The notes under the pieces: model-generated
The model's input: the letters and a program-made list of their open reading frames with translations, nothing else
Databases searched by the model: none
Told to the model about the DNA's origin: nothing
Shown: piece by piece, positions 10,994-21,095 of the stretch
Numbering within the stretch: the first letter of the stretch is position 1
Layout: each line of letters starts with the position of its first letter
Source of the DNA: Telopea speciosissima
Taxonomy: Eukaryota > Streptophyta > Magnoliopsida > Proteales > Proteaceae
Direction: 5' to 3'
Assembly: GCF_018873765.1 (NCBI RefSeq)
Contig: NC_057920.1
Span: 9,685,307-9,749,306, forward strand
Length of the DNA: 64,000 nt
Program-made: the position numbers and the translations under genes

Positions 10994-11665
10994 CACCTGA
11001 TTTAAAGAGGTTTCAAAACAAAAAATGGAGGACAATTTCTGGGACCTAACGTTAAATTCTCTAAATAGAATTTCCGTATTGATATTTTCGCTTGGACCTA
11101 GTAGGTGTGGATTGATATGTATATTTTTAATGATTTTTTTCGTAATAAAATCTTTAGTTCCTAATTCTCAGTTTCAGGGGATTGTATTAACAATCAAATG
11201 CTCCCTCACGTCTACACTAGGAATAACAACAACTCTTCTCTTAATTCCCTAATTAAACCCCTCTCTTTATCATATGGGACTATGTAAATCATTGAATGTT
11301 CAAAGTTAATGTTTAAGATATGCAATATTCAGTTAGTGATTCAAAAATAAAAATTATTGGCAATTTTAATTTCCTTAATTTTAGTGTACACATGTAGTTT
11401 TTGAAATGACAGACTCAAGTTTCAAAGGCAACTAAAGTTAGTCTAGATTTAACAACGAGTTTAATTCATAATTGACCATAGGGTTGATTCTATAAAGTTT
11501 AAATTTACGATAAAAAAAAAAAATCATTTTGAAAATGACAATTCATCATGATACATGAAAAGAAGGATTTTTTTGTATGGACATGCATCACCATAATTCA
11601 TGAGTCGAAATTTTCATTTTGAATGTATAGTACTTTTTTAAGGGATTAAGTTCAATATGATCACA
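10994..11665. other. Intergenic, 3' flank of UGT-2
   Basis: No gene. The segments 10770-10826 and 10994-11250 match 25680-25830 and 29690-29890, the flanks beyond UGT-4 and UGT-5 (shared 'aaagaggtttcaaaacaaaa', 'caaatgctccctcac'). The rest is AT-rich. Confidence 0.5.
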
Positions 11666-11669
11666 TATA

Positions 11670-11838
11670 TTTAACAATCGCATTAAAACACGTATTAAAC
11701 ACGTACTGTATCACTGTCATATGTATTTTATTATGTCAGATTTTTTGGAAAAAATGTTATTGTCGTATAGTTCAATTAATTGACCGTACATATGATCTGT
11801 TTCCATATTACTGCCGTACCCAAACTTACTAACTATTG
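11670..11838. repeat. Shared immediate 3' flank of UGT-1, -2, -3
   Basis: A segment of 'cacgtattaaacacgta', 'ttattgtcgtat' and 'tccgtttccatatta' type words also lies at about 6780-6950 and 20930-21090. It directly follows the stop codons of the three genes, so it belongs to the duplicated unit. Confidence 0.65.
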
Positions 11839-13355
11839 TCATGATTGATGAGTATTTCTATCGATCTGTCCCTCTTGTGATGTTCTCTCCCTTGCCTTTG
11901 CTTTAGCATAACCAATTTCCCACTGCTGTGCAACATGAAAGAGCCACTCCCGAGAAGACCCACCCTCACCCACCGCTCTCAACCCACTCTCCTTCACCTC
12001 CTTCATTTTTCTCCTCAGTGCTTCCCCTTCCCCTTCCTTTTCCATGACCAATCTCACCAGTTTCTCTATCTCTTCCCTTCCCACAACCCTCTTCGTTGGC
12101 AACTCCTTCGTTCTCACCGCCACTCCTGCTTCCTCCTCGAACAACGCTGCATTCATCTTTTGCTCCGCGTACAGCGGCCAAGCAATCAATGGCACTCCGT
12201 TGACTATGCTTTCCAGCGTTGAATTCCATCCACAGTGTGATAAGAACCCTCCAATCGATGGATGGCTTAACACCTCCACCTGCGGAGCCCACATGGGGAC
12301 TACCAACCTACCTCTCTGGTCCGAATCAAGAACCCGTCCGGCAGATACCTTGACAGCTCACCATTTCCGTCTGGGCCCCCACCCAGTGGGGCGAAGAAAG
12401 CCCCAACCGTCCCTGCCGGTGGAAGCACCGCCCAAAAAATCGTTTCCCACTCAGCTCCAACCCTAAAGCCAACTCAGTGAGTTGCTCCTCCGACAGCGTT
12501 CCGCCGCACCCAAACGAAATGGCATCACCGATTCCACGGGTTGTTCATCCAGCCGCGCCACACACTCTACACTTGATTGGTCACAAGGTGGGTCCAATGA
12601 TCTCACTATTGGGCCGACCGGATAAACCGGCAGGGGCAAGATCCGACGTAGGATTGGATCCTCTCGAAGGGCTCCGAGTGTTTTTGGCTCCAAGTCCTCC
12701 AACGTGTTTATCAGTATCGCATCCGCAAAGGGTAGCGTACACCCTATATATACATAGAAGTCATACATGTCGTTATTCCGGTCCATCATTGGGTCGATCA
12801 AGTCCTTCACCCGAATCGGCTTACAACTTGGTATGCGAACCGGCTCATGCATATCCACGTACTCGCCCTCTATCTCTTCATGCAGCGTCGGCAAGTACAC
12901 CGTCAACGCCAAGAACGCTGCCGTCGTCGGAAAGCGTAGGTGCCAAACATTTTGGGATGCCAAGCTCTTCTGCGATGGGGAAAGCGTAGGTGCCAAACAT
13001 TTCGACGATCAGCACAGTGGGTTGCAGTGACATGGCAACAATAGCAGCTCTTAAGGCTGGGATTGATTCTCTGACTGATACTTATACGGGAGAAGTATAC
13101 TGTTTGGGCAGTGACGAAGGCGGAGATATCTGGTGGCGAGAGATAGATGATACGGATGGCAGAGGGAAGGTGTAGGGAATGAATGAGTTGGGATTGAGCA
13201 GTGGTAGTGAAGGCTTCGGCTGAGGCGAAAAAGATGGTGGAGTGGAAGCCGTGCAGGGAGAACAAACGCTTGGAGAGGGCTACCAGAGGGATGAGATGGC
13301 CCATTCCAGGGCTTGCAAATAGCGCCACGTGTGGATTTGAATTTTGTAATTCCAT
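11839..13355 (-). pseudogene. UGT-2: broken UDP-glycosyltransferase
   Basis: A full-length relative of UGT-1/-3/-5 with the same start (gccatgg at 13355), His motif and PSPG box (in the 11839-12306 frame), but no continuous frame. Against UGT-3/-5 I see small indels near 12307 (one base lost in taccaacctacc), near 12441 and 12515 (one base each), a 7-base net gain at about 12924-12948, and two bases lost near 13076. The 12924 change replaces local sequence with a copy of gaaagcgtaggtgccaaaca, which also lies at 12979-13001. The promoter TATA is retained. The dyad acid reads Glu. Non-functional unless the assembly is wrong. Confidence 0.88.
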
Positions 13356-13411
13356 GGCTCCTTTCTTGCTTGCCGCAGCTGGGATATGCAGCAACTCTGG
13401 TTGGTTTTCCG

Positions 13412-13419
13412 TTCTATAA
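13412..13419 (-). promoter_or_regulatory. Putative TATA box of UGT-2 pseudogene
   Basis: Minus-strand ttatagaa, 57 bases upstream of the former ATG, in the same block as UGT-1 and UGT-3. Promoter decay is not visible although the coding region is broken. Confidence 0.5.
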
Positions 13420-13687
13420 GTAGAAGAATAAAGAAGGAGTTGCCTGGTCAGTAACGTCAGATTCCAAAAGGAGTAATTTCGACCTCAAACAATAGAAAAT
13501 GGGGAGTGTTTTTAACCGATCCGATCCTGATCCGGAAAGGTTTCTCCCTGTTGAGGTGGCTGGTTGCTGAGAGAAAGGGACAAACTTCTCCTTCGGACAT
13601 GTGAGAGGACAAAGACAAATAATCACTTTTGGGTGTATAGTTTTTAATTAAAATAATGCAAAGAGATAAGAAGGTTAATAAGCTACT

Positions 13688-14495
13688 GAGGGATAAAGAT
13701 CCTCTCCAATTCTTTAATTTGGTAATTTCTGGCAACAATTCAGATCGTCTAGGGCTCGGCGGTCCGTAGCGGTCTGTACGGTGCAGACTAGGACGCGTGT
13801 GCAATGAACGCCTTACCCCCGCTTGGGCAAGGCGTTTGGGCAAGGGTAAGGCGGTCTTTGCACGCACGACTGAGTCTGTGTCACACAGGCCGCTATGGGC
13901 AACGCACCGTAGAAGATCTGGATCCTCCCGGCAATGCCACCTTCCCTGTGCAACATGTGGCATAAAAAGATCCTATGATGGGGAATAGTTTGCACCATTT
14001 CATGAACCACAATCCGATTTGAAATATGGATCATCCCAACCCGAATGGATTGTAAACCCAAAACGGGTTCCCTGGGAAAAAAAAAAATAGAGGAAGGGTA
14101 AACACTTTCAAACCGTGACTTTCCCTCTCCCCCTCTCTCTTTCTCTCGTTCATCTCCTTCCCTCCTTACCATCGTTGGAGAGCTTCAAGGTCTGAAACCA
14201 GGTATTGGATTTTGGTTTCAGACCTAGAAGCTCTCCAATGGTGGGAAGGAGAGAAGGAGATGAACACAGAGAGGGAAAGTCATGGTTTGAAACTAATCTT
14301 CACTTTTCTGCGTTGTTGTTGTTGGATTTTTTTTTTTTTTTTTTTTTTTTTCTCTAATTGCCAAAACTAAGAGGAAAACTTCCAAGGAATTAGTTCATGG
14401 AGAGATTAAGAACTTGAACTTGAACATGTATCACACAGGGAAGATGGCATTGCCAGGAATTGCCAGATTAAAGAATTGGAGAGGATCTTCATCCT
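13688..14495. mobile_element. Large inverted-repeat element, hosting a nested MITE
   Basis: Outer arms match in inverted form: 13691-13735 (aagatcctctccaattcttt) against 14458-14492 (aaagaattggagaggatctt). The next segment, 13930-13957 (ggcaatgccaccttccctgt), pairs with 14428-14455. The core 14115-14300 is itself a near-palindrome (gagagcttcaaggtctgaaa / tttcagacctagaagctctc). A different palindromic MITE (13736-13925) sits inside the left arm, so this element is older. A T run of about 27 lies at 14324-14350. A foldback or MULE-like DNA element is likely. Confidence 0.65.
13736..13925. mobile_element. Palindromic MULE-type MITE, family P, copy A
   Basis: A 190-bp near-palindrome with core 'cgccttacccccgcttggg' facing 'gggcaagggtaaggcg'. 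Its ends read caattcagatcgtcta and, inverted, ggatccagatcttcta. Flanks ttctggcaa (13727-13735) and tcccggcaa (13926-13934) agree at 7 of 9 positions. It interrupts the arm of a larger inverted repeat, which gives an insertion order. Confidence 0.75.
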
Positions 14496-14732
14496 CTTTG
14501 GATGAGATGTTGAGTGACCATTCAAAAGTAGAGCCCAAGACCAATCAAACTAGTGATGCCTCATCAAGTATGTGAACCATCACATTGCCAATAAAGATTT
14601 ATAGGTCATTTTATTTTCATTTCAAGCCACTGATTTCTATTAGATTGCTGGATCAACTTTATGTATGGGATATTCTAATGGACCGGGTTTCCCTTTACGT
14701 TTTTCACCATGGGCGTCGGTACCAATAGATTG

Positions 14733-15920
14733 GGATTTGGCTCTTGTCCTACCGTGGCGGGAGCTGGAGTGTCCAGCGCCTATTTAAGATTTTGCCACTT
14801 GGACAGGAGACCATCCAACGGCGAATTTATGGGTTTCCTTATTTTAACCCATTTGCTTCCTTCGTCCTCTCTCACCCGATTCTATGACGAACCCGATCCA
14901 TTTCCAATTTGAAATTTGAAAAGTAAAAACGAAACCAGATTTGTTTAACCGCTTTCCTCTTCCCCCCTTTCATTCTTCCCCCCTTTCTAACCCTAGCAGC
15001 GGCGACACCTCATCTCGTTGTGACAAATTCTATTCCAGAGCGACAGAGGGGAGCTCCACTGGCTGAGCGAGGAACGGCGGCGAGTTGTAAGCATAGCGAC
15101 TTCCATGTTCTTCTTCAATGTTCTGTCCCATTGCGACCTTTAAGGGCTCTTTGGTGGGTATTGCCGCTCTGATGCGAGTTGTAAGTACAGCGACTTCCAC
15201 ACTCTCTGCACCCACTTTCGTTGTTGTCGTCTTCACCACCTCCTTCCTCGCGCGCCTTGGAGCCATTCTTTCTCTTTTAGAAATCAAACAATCTTTATGA
15301 AATGGGAAAAACAGATCCCAAATTTTGCTTTTGAATTGATGGAAAACAAAATCAGAGTAGAGATGGAATTGGGGTTTTGAACAAGTGGTTCAAGTTCCCG
15401 TTGTTATCTGCCACTGGGCTCATCGTGGTTGCTTGAATCGACGTGGGGTATACTCAAAAGAACAAATTCCTGAAGCCAAAAGCCAAGCGATGAAGCAGAA
15501 CTAGTAAGCGAAAATGAGAAACAGAAGAGAGAAGAGATTTAAGAGAAACTACCCAACTGCAAGTTCAAGAGAGAGAGAGGGGTGCGTTGATGTGGGGTGA
15601 TCAGAAGTTTGCTGCCACTACTGGTATTACACAAGGATTGCTTAGACAAGTAGTTGGGTGGTCGGAGGTTGCAGCGGTGGTGGGGCGGCTGTGTGCACAG
15701 CGGAGCGGTGGTTGAAGAAGAAGAAAAAGAGAAAGAACCTGTGCAGTTTACGTTGTTTCGGGTCGGGTTTGTAGGGTGAAAGAGAGGAAGATGGGAGCCA
15801 AATTGATTAAAATGAGTATTAGTAATTAAGGCCGTTGGATGCTACTAAGGCCAGGTGGAGAGCTCTCAAGGGGGTGCTGGACGCTCCAGCTCCCGCCACT
15901 GCAGGATAGGAATCAAATCC
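14733..15920. mobile_element. MULE-like non-autonomous element, possible gene capture
   Basis: A 1188-bp insertion flanked by perfect 9-bp repeats aatagattg (14724-14732 and 15921-15929). Inverted ends of about 48 bp begin ggatttg and share gtggcgggagctggag, about four bases in five identical. The paralogous flank near 23643 (accactagattgctaaagg) lacks it. Nine-bp duplication and long inverted ends are the Mutator superfamily hallmark. The interior is GC-richer than its surroundings and has a minus-strand frame (15030-15287) beginning Met-Ala-Pro-Arg-Arg-Ala-Arg-Lys within it, which may be captured host sequence. No transposase is seen. Confidence 0.78.
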
Positions 15921-15929
15921 AATAGATTG

Positions 15930-16660
15930 TTATAGGGGAGGGTACTTTTGACTTTATCAATAAGTATTGGGAATGTAATAATGATTTAAGAATTCTTTAT
16001 TTTCTATTGGTGAAGGAAAAACTTTGGCCTTTTTTTATTTATATTCCATGAATTGAAGTGTCAAATAATTTGTAATTTTACTTTTTATCTTTTATATAAT
16101 GGATCGAGTTTTTCTCCACCTACAGGATTCCATTCACTGAGGGGCGAGAGAGGTTGGGAAAAGGTATCGGGATGGTATTTTGGAATACTAAAATCGTAGG
16201 AGGGATTTGTGAACCCTAGGATGGTGGGTGAATGGTCCTCTATTGGTGGAGGAAAATTTGTCCTTATATTATATGACATATACTATTTTCAATAAAAATA
16301 AATCTTGTCATTTTATACATATAATGGAAAAATGTGTAAAGATAATAGTTTTTGAGAATAACATATTAATAAGTCACTTTCAAATAATTTTGGAAACCCT
16401 TTTTTAATCCTATATTAAGAATTTTTTAAAAATAAAATTAAGGAGAAATCAAAAGAAGGTTACAAGTTCTAAATGCACATTCATAGGTTTCATATAGACA
16501 GCCCCTTTTAGAATAACTGGGCTAGCCAAAACTTATCCAGAGGGCATCAACTTATTATTCATGTGCCTTTTAATACAATGTCAGAAACATGGCATTGATA
16601 TCATAAAAAGAGTAATGGTAACCATTTCATACTTGTTGAGAGCTAGTCTAATGCCACCTC
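15930..16660. repeat. Duplicated 5' flank of UGT-2 block
   Basis: No gene. It matches the UGT-1 flank (9180-9690) and the UGT-3 flank (23655-23830): 'gggaatgtaataatgattt', 'ataacatattaataagtcac', 'caaataattttggaaac'. Confidence 0.6.
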
Positions 16661-16664
16661 CACA

Positions 16665-16830
16665 GGAGAATGGATCATTTGCATGTACGCGTAGGTCAAC
16701 GTACATGTAAGAGGTAACCATTTGTCCTTTTTGTTTTCATTAATACCCCTTCTTCCCTTGTTAATGGTAAAAATGGGAAATGTGGTTACCTCTCACACGT
16801 ATGTTGAGAGGAACTAGACTTCCATCACAA
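16665..16830. mobile_element. MITE, inverted-repeat type (copy 3)
   Basis: Related to 10115-10285 in arms and centre (ggtaaccatttgtcc facing ggttacctctcac). It lies in the duplicated flank. Confidence 0.45.
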
Positions 16831-16977
16831 TAGCATAATTGAGAATTGCAAAAACCGGATCAGGTTCTCGTATGAGAACTAAGTTCTGAGTCTCGTACGC
16901 TCCTTAACCAACACATGGTGGCTTTTCACAAAATCGGAAACTCATAATAAGGGTTTGTCATTGTTTTTATTTTTTTA

Positions 16978-17092
16978 GGGTGATTCTTCTCTGCCTGGGA
17001 GTGCAGGCTGTGCCCAGACACATGGGGCAATCATTTCGGCCACCCCATGTGTCTGAGCGCATCCTACGCCCCCGACACAGAGAAAATTTGAT
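16978..17092. mobile_element. Palindromic MITE, family Q, copy 1
   Basis: A near-palindrome in which cccagacacatggggcaatc faces ccaccccatgtgtctgagcg, between cttctctgcc and cacagagaaaa ends. The same core (acacatgggg with aatgatc/gatcatt words) is in the elements at 33174, 48596 and 60236, so they form a loose family distinct from family P. Confidence 0.55.
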
Positions 17093-17457
17093 TATTTTTT
17101 TCTTTGAGTAAATTACTTGTACACCCCATGTACTACGGTTTGATTGGTTTTTTTTTTTTTTTTTCATGAATTGGGTTTGATTGCTTTATACCTCCAAAGT
17201 ATGAAACTATTACTTGAACAATTGAATGTTCACGGATAAAAGTGCTACCTGCAAATAAAATAATCACGGGAAAGAAAAGGAGCCGTCAATCATCAAAATA
17301 ATAAATTAACTAACAATTTCTTTCTAATAATTCCAATTAAAACCGTAATAAGGGAAAACAAGACACTAGCTGGAACTTGGAAGGACCTGTACCGACCTTT
17401 ATCCTCCTTGGATGGAGTACGTATCAAGTTATGATGATATTCCCTCAGTGACTTGCA

Positions 17458-17668
17458 CCATATAAGAATAAGCTCTTTGAGAGAACTCATCCTAGAAATG
17501 CTGTTTGGGAGTCTTTTATTTCTGTATTTGACAAGTCAAGCTTGACTCGGCAACTTTTTTACCAATTACCATGATGTAAGAAGAAATTCTTTGAGAAAAC
17601 TCATTCTCGAAATAATGTTGTTTGGGACTTCTTCTATTTTTGCATATGACAAGTCGAGCTTGCCTAGG
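17458..17668. repeat. Two-copy local duplication
   Basis: The words 'ctttgagagaactcatcct', 'gctgtttggga' and 'tttgacaagtcaagcttg' at 17474-17550 recur as 'ctttgagaaaactcattct', 'gttgtttggga' and 'atgacaagtcgagcttg' at 17590-17662. The unit is roughly 115 bp and diverged. The function is unknown. Confidence 0.6.
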
Positions 17669-18055
17669 GATTTTAGATCACCCATTGACTCTGGCAACTT
17701 TGTTAGTGAGCAGCATGATATAAGAATGGAATGTGATCATTCTGCCCTACACATGATGGACAACGCCATAATTCATGAGTCAAAGTTTTCATTTTAAATG
17801 TATAGTACTTTTTAAAGGGTTAAGTTCAGTATGACCATACATTTAGTCAATAACTTACAACGTTGACTTGACATGTGGTAATTTAGGCAAAGTGGGGAAA
17901 AATAGTCAAAGCAGCGGACATAAGATGGTGGGTTGTGCTGATCCCTAATAGGGCATATTAGGTCCTCCAATGTTGGTCCCTCATAGGGAATGCTAGGTCC
18001 TCATTGATGGTAGTACTCTAGTTTTATTTTTGCATTAAAGTGAAAAACACTGTAT

Positions 18056-18175
18056 TTTATGAGAACCGGCCATATATAGAAGCCATGAGGCTGGCCCTAA
18101 GGGATAAGGGGAGTCATACTCAGGACGCATGTTGATTTAGGCATGTTCCCTTGCCAATTGAGCTACACTTTTGGG
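18056..18175 (-). mobile_element. Possible tRNA-derived SINE
   Basis: On the minus strand it starts with gtagctcaattggcaagg, a tRNA A-box-like head, followed about 35 bases on by tgagtatgactccc, a weak B-box-like word. It continues to ggccggttctcat and an AT-rich tail. No clear target duplication was found. A degraded tRNA or an unrelated repeat is possible. Confidence 0.35.
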
Positions 18176-18621
18176 GTTAAAAATACTGTCATGCAAAATA
18201 GATATAAAAGAAAAAATAAAATGTGAAAGCACTGCATGTCTACATTATATCATCTACAGCTTAAGTTCTAGGTGGTATGTTAGTTTACAGAAGCGCATAG
18301 TGCATACCACATAATCGTTATTTTTATTCATATATAGTTAATGGGATTTTCTCATCATTCTCACCCCTTAAGATGTCAAATAATTTGCAATTTTACTATT
18401 TTATCCTTTTAATATAATATAATTTTTGTTCTAAGGAGTAATTAATACTGTCATTTTATATGTATAACTTGAAAACATGCATGACAATGACATAATGATA
18501 TGTCACTTTCAACTTAATTTTGACAATTCTTTTATACCCCCACCTTAAAGTACTTTTGGGAATAAAAAAGAAAGTCCCTAATTCTAAATACAACTCTATA
18601 ATCTATGAAAGTGTCATTCAG

Positions 18622-19623
18622 GCAAAAGATTAAGGCCTTTCTATGGAGGGCATGTGTGGACGGTCTTCCAACAGGTGAAGGGTTTCAATCTAGAAAGAAT
18701 CCAGTAGATCTAGATTGTCGTAGATGCAGGGGTATGAAGGAGACGTCAGACCACATCCTTCTTAGCTGTTGTTTCGCAAAGGCCATTTGGTTTGGGAGTT
18801 TCATGTCATACATTCCTCCTACTGGCCAAGACCCCTCATTTCTGCTATGGCTACAGAGCTGGGAGGACCTTTTTAAGAGGGACAAAAAGTTAGCTAAAGA
18901 ATCATTAGCAAGAGTTGTATTTATATGTTGGTATATTTGGCGAGCACATAACGACTATGTCTTTGGCACAAAGGAATTTCTCAAGAAGTCATTTTGGTGG
19001 CGGAGAGTGCGTTCCTGAAATACGACAAAGCTTCAGCGAAAGGGTTGCAATACAATACGGCAACAACTCCTTTGCAGCCTCTACATGTCTCGCACTGGTT
19101 CCTGCCCCCAACGGGTTTTATAAAGGTAAATTGTGATGCGGCTTTGAAACAAGGTAGCTTGGAGGAACGCATTGGCTTGGTGTTTCGATCAGATGTGGGA
19201 AGGCCCTTACATGTATTATCTGCTCCTCTAAATTTCACTTCTACATTTCTAGGTGAAGCTCTTGCCATCAGAATGGTCATTGCCAAAGAGGCCACTCTGG
19301 GAATAACGCACCTTGTTGTGGAATCTGACTGCAGAGAGGCAATTCTCTACATTCAGGGTTCTCTTATGCATCCTCCCCTTGAAGCAGTTGTAATTATGGA
19401 TGATACAATGCGCCTATGTAATTCCTTTACTACTGTTTCGTTTTTTTCTGTTCCACGGGATCTGAATACTATTGCAGATACCCGACCCAGGAGGGCCCTG
19501 TCTAGCCTGTGTATGAAAGATTGGCCCATTTCCACTCCTTGGCTCCAAGACATGTTTGGAGTTCAAGGGCCCTCACATGATTATTAGTAAAGCTTCATGT
19601 TACACACAAAAAAAAAAAAAATA
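18622..19623 (+). mobile_element. 5'-truncated LINE (zinc-binding + RNase H-like end)
   Basis: The first frame carries the zinc-binding reverse-transcriptase-associated domain: Lys-Ile-Lys-Ala-Phe-Leu-Trp-Arg, Leu-Pro-Thr, Cys-Arg-Arg-Cys with a downstream His and Cys. The frame then shifts near 19000 into an RNase H-like domain with Val-Asn-Cys-Asp-Ala-Ala, Gly-Glu-Ala-Leu-Ala and Val-Glu-Ser-Asp-Cys. A poly(A) run ends the element. Direct repeats tcattcag lie at 18614-18621 and 19624-19631 and fit a target-site duplication. The reverse-transcriptase catalytic domain is missing, so the copy is dead on arrival. Confidence 0.8.
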
Positions 19624-19631
19624 TCATTCAG

Positions 19632-20925
19632 ACACTACCATAATAATGAGAGAGAGAGAAACCTTCAAATAATTACCCCTAGCACCAAAGGAAATATTCT
19701 TGTGATATCTAAGTCTCGACCATAGTAAGTAAGTTTGTGTATTAATTCCTATATTAATACATGTATCTGACCGTATAAATCAATAAGCTGACTATTACCA
19801 TATTTTATCAAGTAGTCTAATTTTATATGCGACTTTGAAGAAACACCATACTATACGTGTATTAATACAAATTTATGAGTTTTAATTAAACAAAATAAAA
19901 AACTAAACCTAAAAACCCAAAAGCTAGTGAGAAAACCCCCAAACATGAAAACGGAAGACTCTAGTTCTAACAAAACATCTACTCTCATAGTCAGGGAAAG
20001 CACTCTGGTTCTTTGATCAACCTCGAAGACTCTAGTTCTAGTCCATATTCATCAAATCGAAGTATCTTTCATCTTTGTGTGTGTGTGTGTGTGTGTTTAA
20101 TTGTGTTAGTTGTCATCAATTCATGGTTTTATCATTTCTTATTGGAGGGTTACACAGAAACATGGAATCCAGGCTTCCTAATTGAATCAAACTCCTTTAT
20201 TTTCTTCTTGATCTGGTATTCCCTGAGAGTGTAGCATCCTAAGGAACCATAAGAGCTTGTTCCAAATTTGTACTAGAGAATACCGAGAGTCCAACAATGT
20301 TTGGATTTCCACCATCACACATAACAAACAATCCGATCCTCTTGATCTTGGGTTCTACTGCAGCCCAATTATAATTTTGAAACTAAATCTAGATTCACCG
20401 TGAGAGAGAGCATAGGGTAGTAGGTCGTTCAAGTGCTAGCTATAACTTTCTGGATTCTGACCCTAGTGCCTAATCTATGATAATGGTGGATATTTACAGG
20501 CTGGCACCAATACCTACCTTGGCTCTTCCAAGTTGCCTTAGTTTGCAATCAATTGTTTGGTTAGGTAGTATAGTCAATAAGAAGTGGATTGGTTCTTGAC
20601 TTACAGAAATGAATGCAATCTATTTAGCTCTAGCAGGGGTTTTAGATCTCCAAAATCTCCTCCTTACCCTATCAAATACTGGTTAATCTCCAATCCAGAC
20701 AAAAAAAAAAAAAACCCAATGCACTAGGTTCCCACTACTATAGGAGTTTTATTAATCTAAAGCTCCTCCTCTTGATTTAAAAGAATGAGAAATGAGTTTA
20801 AATTGGAAAGCCATATTGGATTTAATTGTTCATGAAGGCATGAGAGATTAGAATTTAGTTGCAAAACAATCAGTTTGCTCCTTGATTTTTCGAGGATAAA
20901 CCTGTATTTTTGCTCCCAAACTTTT
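19632..20925. other. Intergenic, 3' flank of UGT-3
   Basis: No gene supported. A (TG)n run lies at 20076-20096. The segment 20720-20925 matches 6540-6780 (aatgcactaggttc, aggagttttattaat, atcagtttgctccttgattt), the 3' flank of UGT-1, so the UGT-1 and UGT-3 units share downstream sequence. Confidence 0.5.
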
Positions 20926-21095
20926 AGAGCACAACCATATTAAAACACGTATTAAGCACATATCGTATCATTGTCGTACACATTTTATTGCATCAGATTT
21001 TTGGAAACATATTATTGCCGTATGAATCAATTGATGGATGTACGTATCTGTTTCCGTATTATTATCATACCCGAACTTGCTAACTACGTCCATGA

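Noticed and set aside
18605-19587. Host RNase H or zinc-finger gene
   Set aside because: Domain order, poly(A) end and flanking direct repeats identify a truncated LINE.
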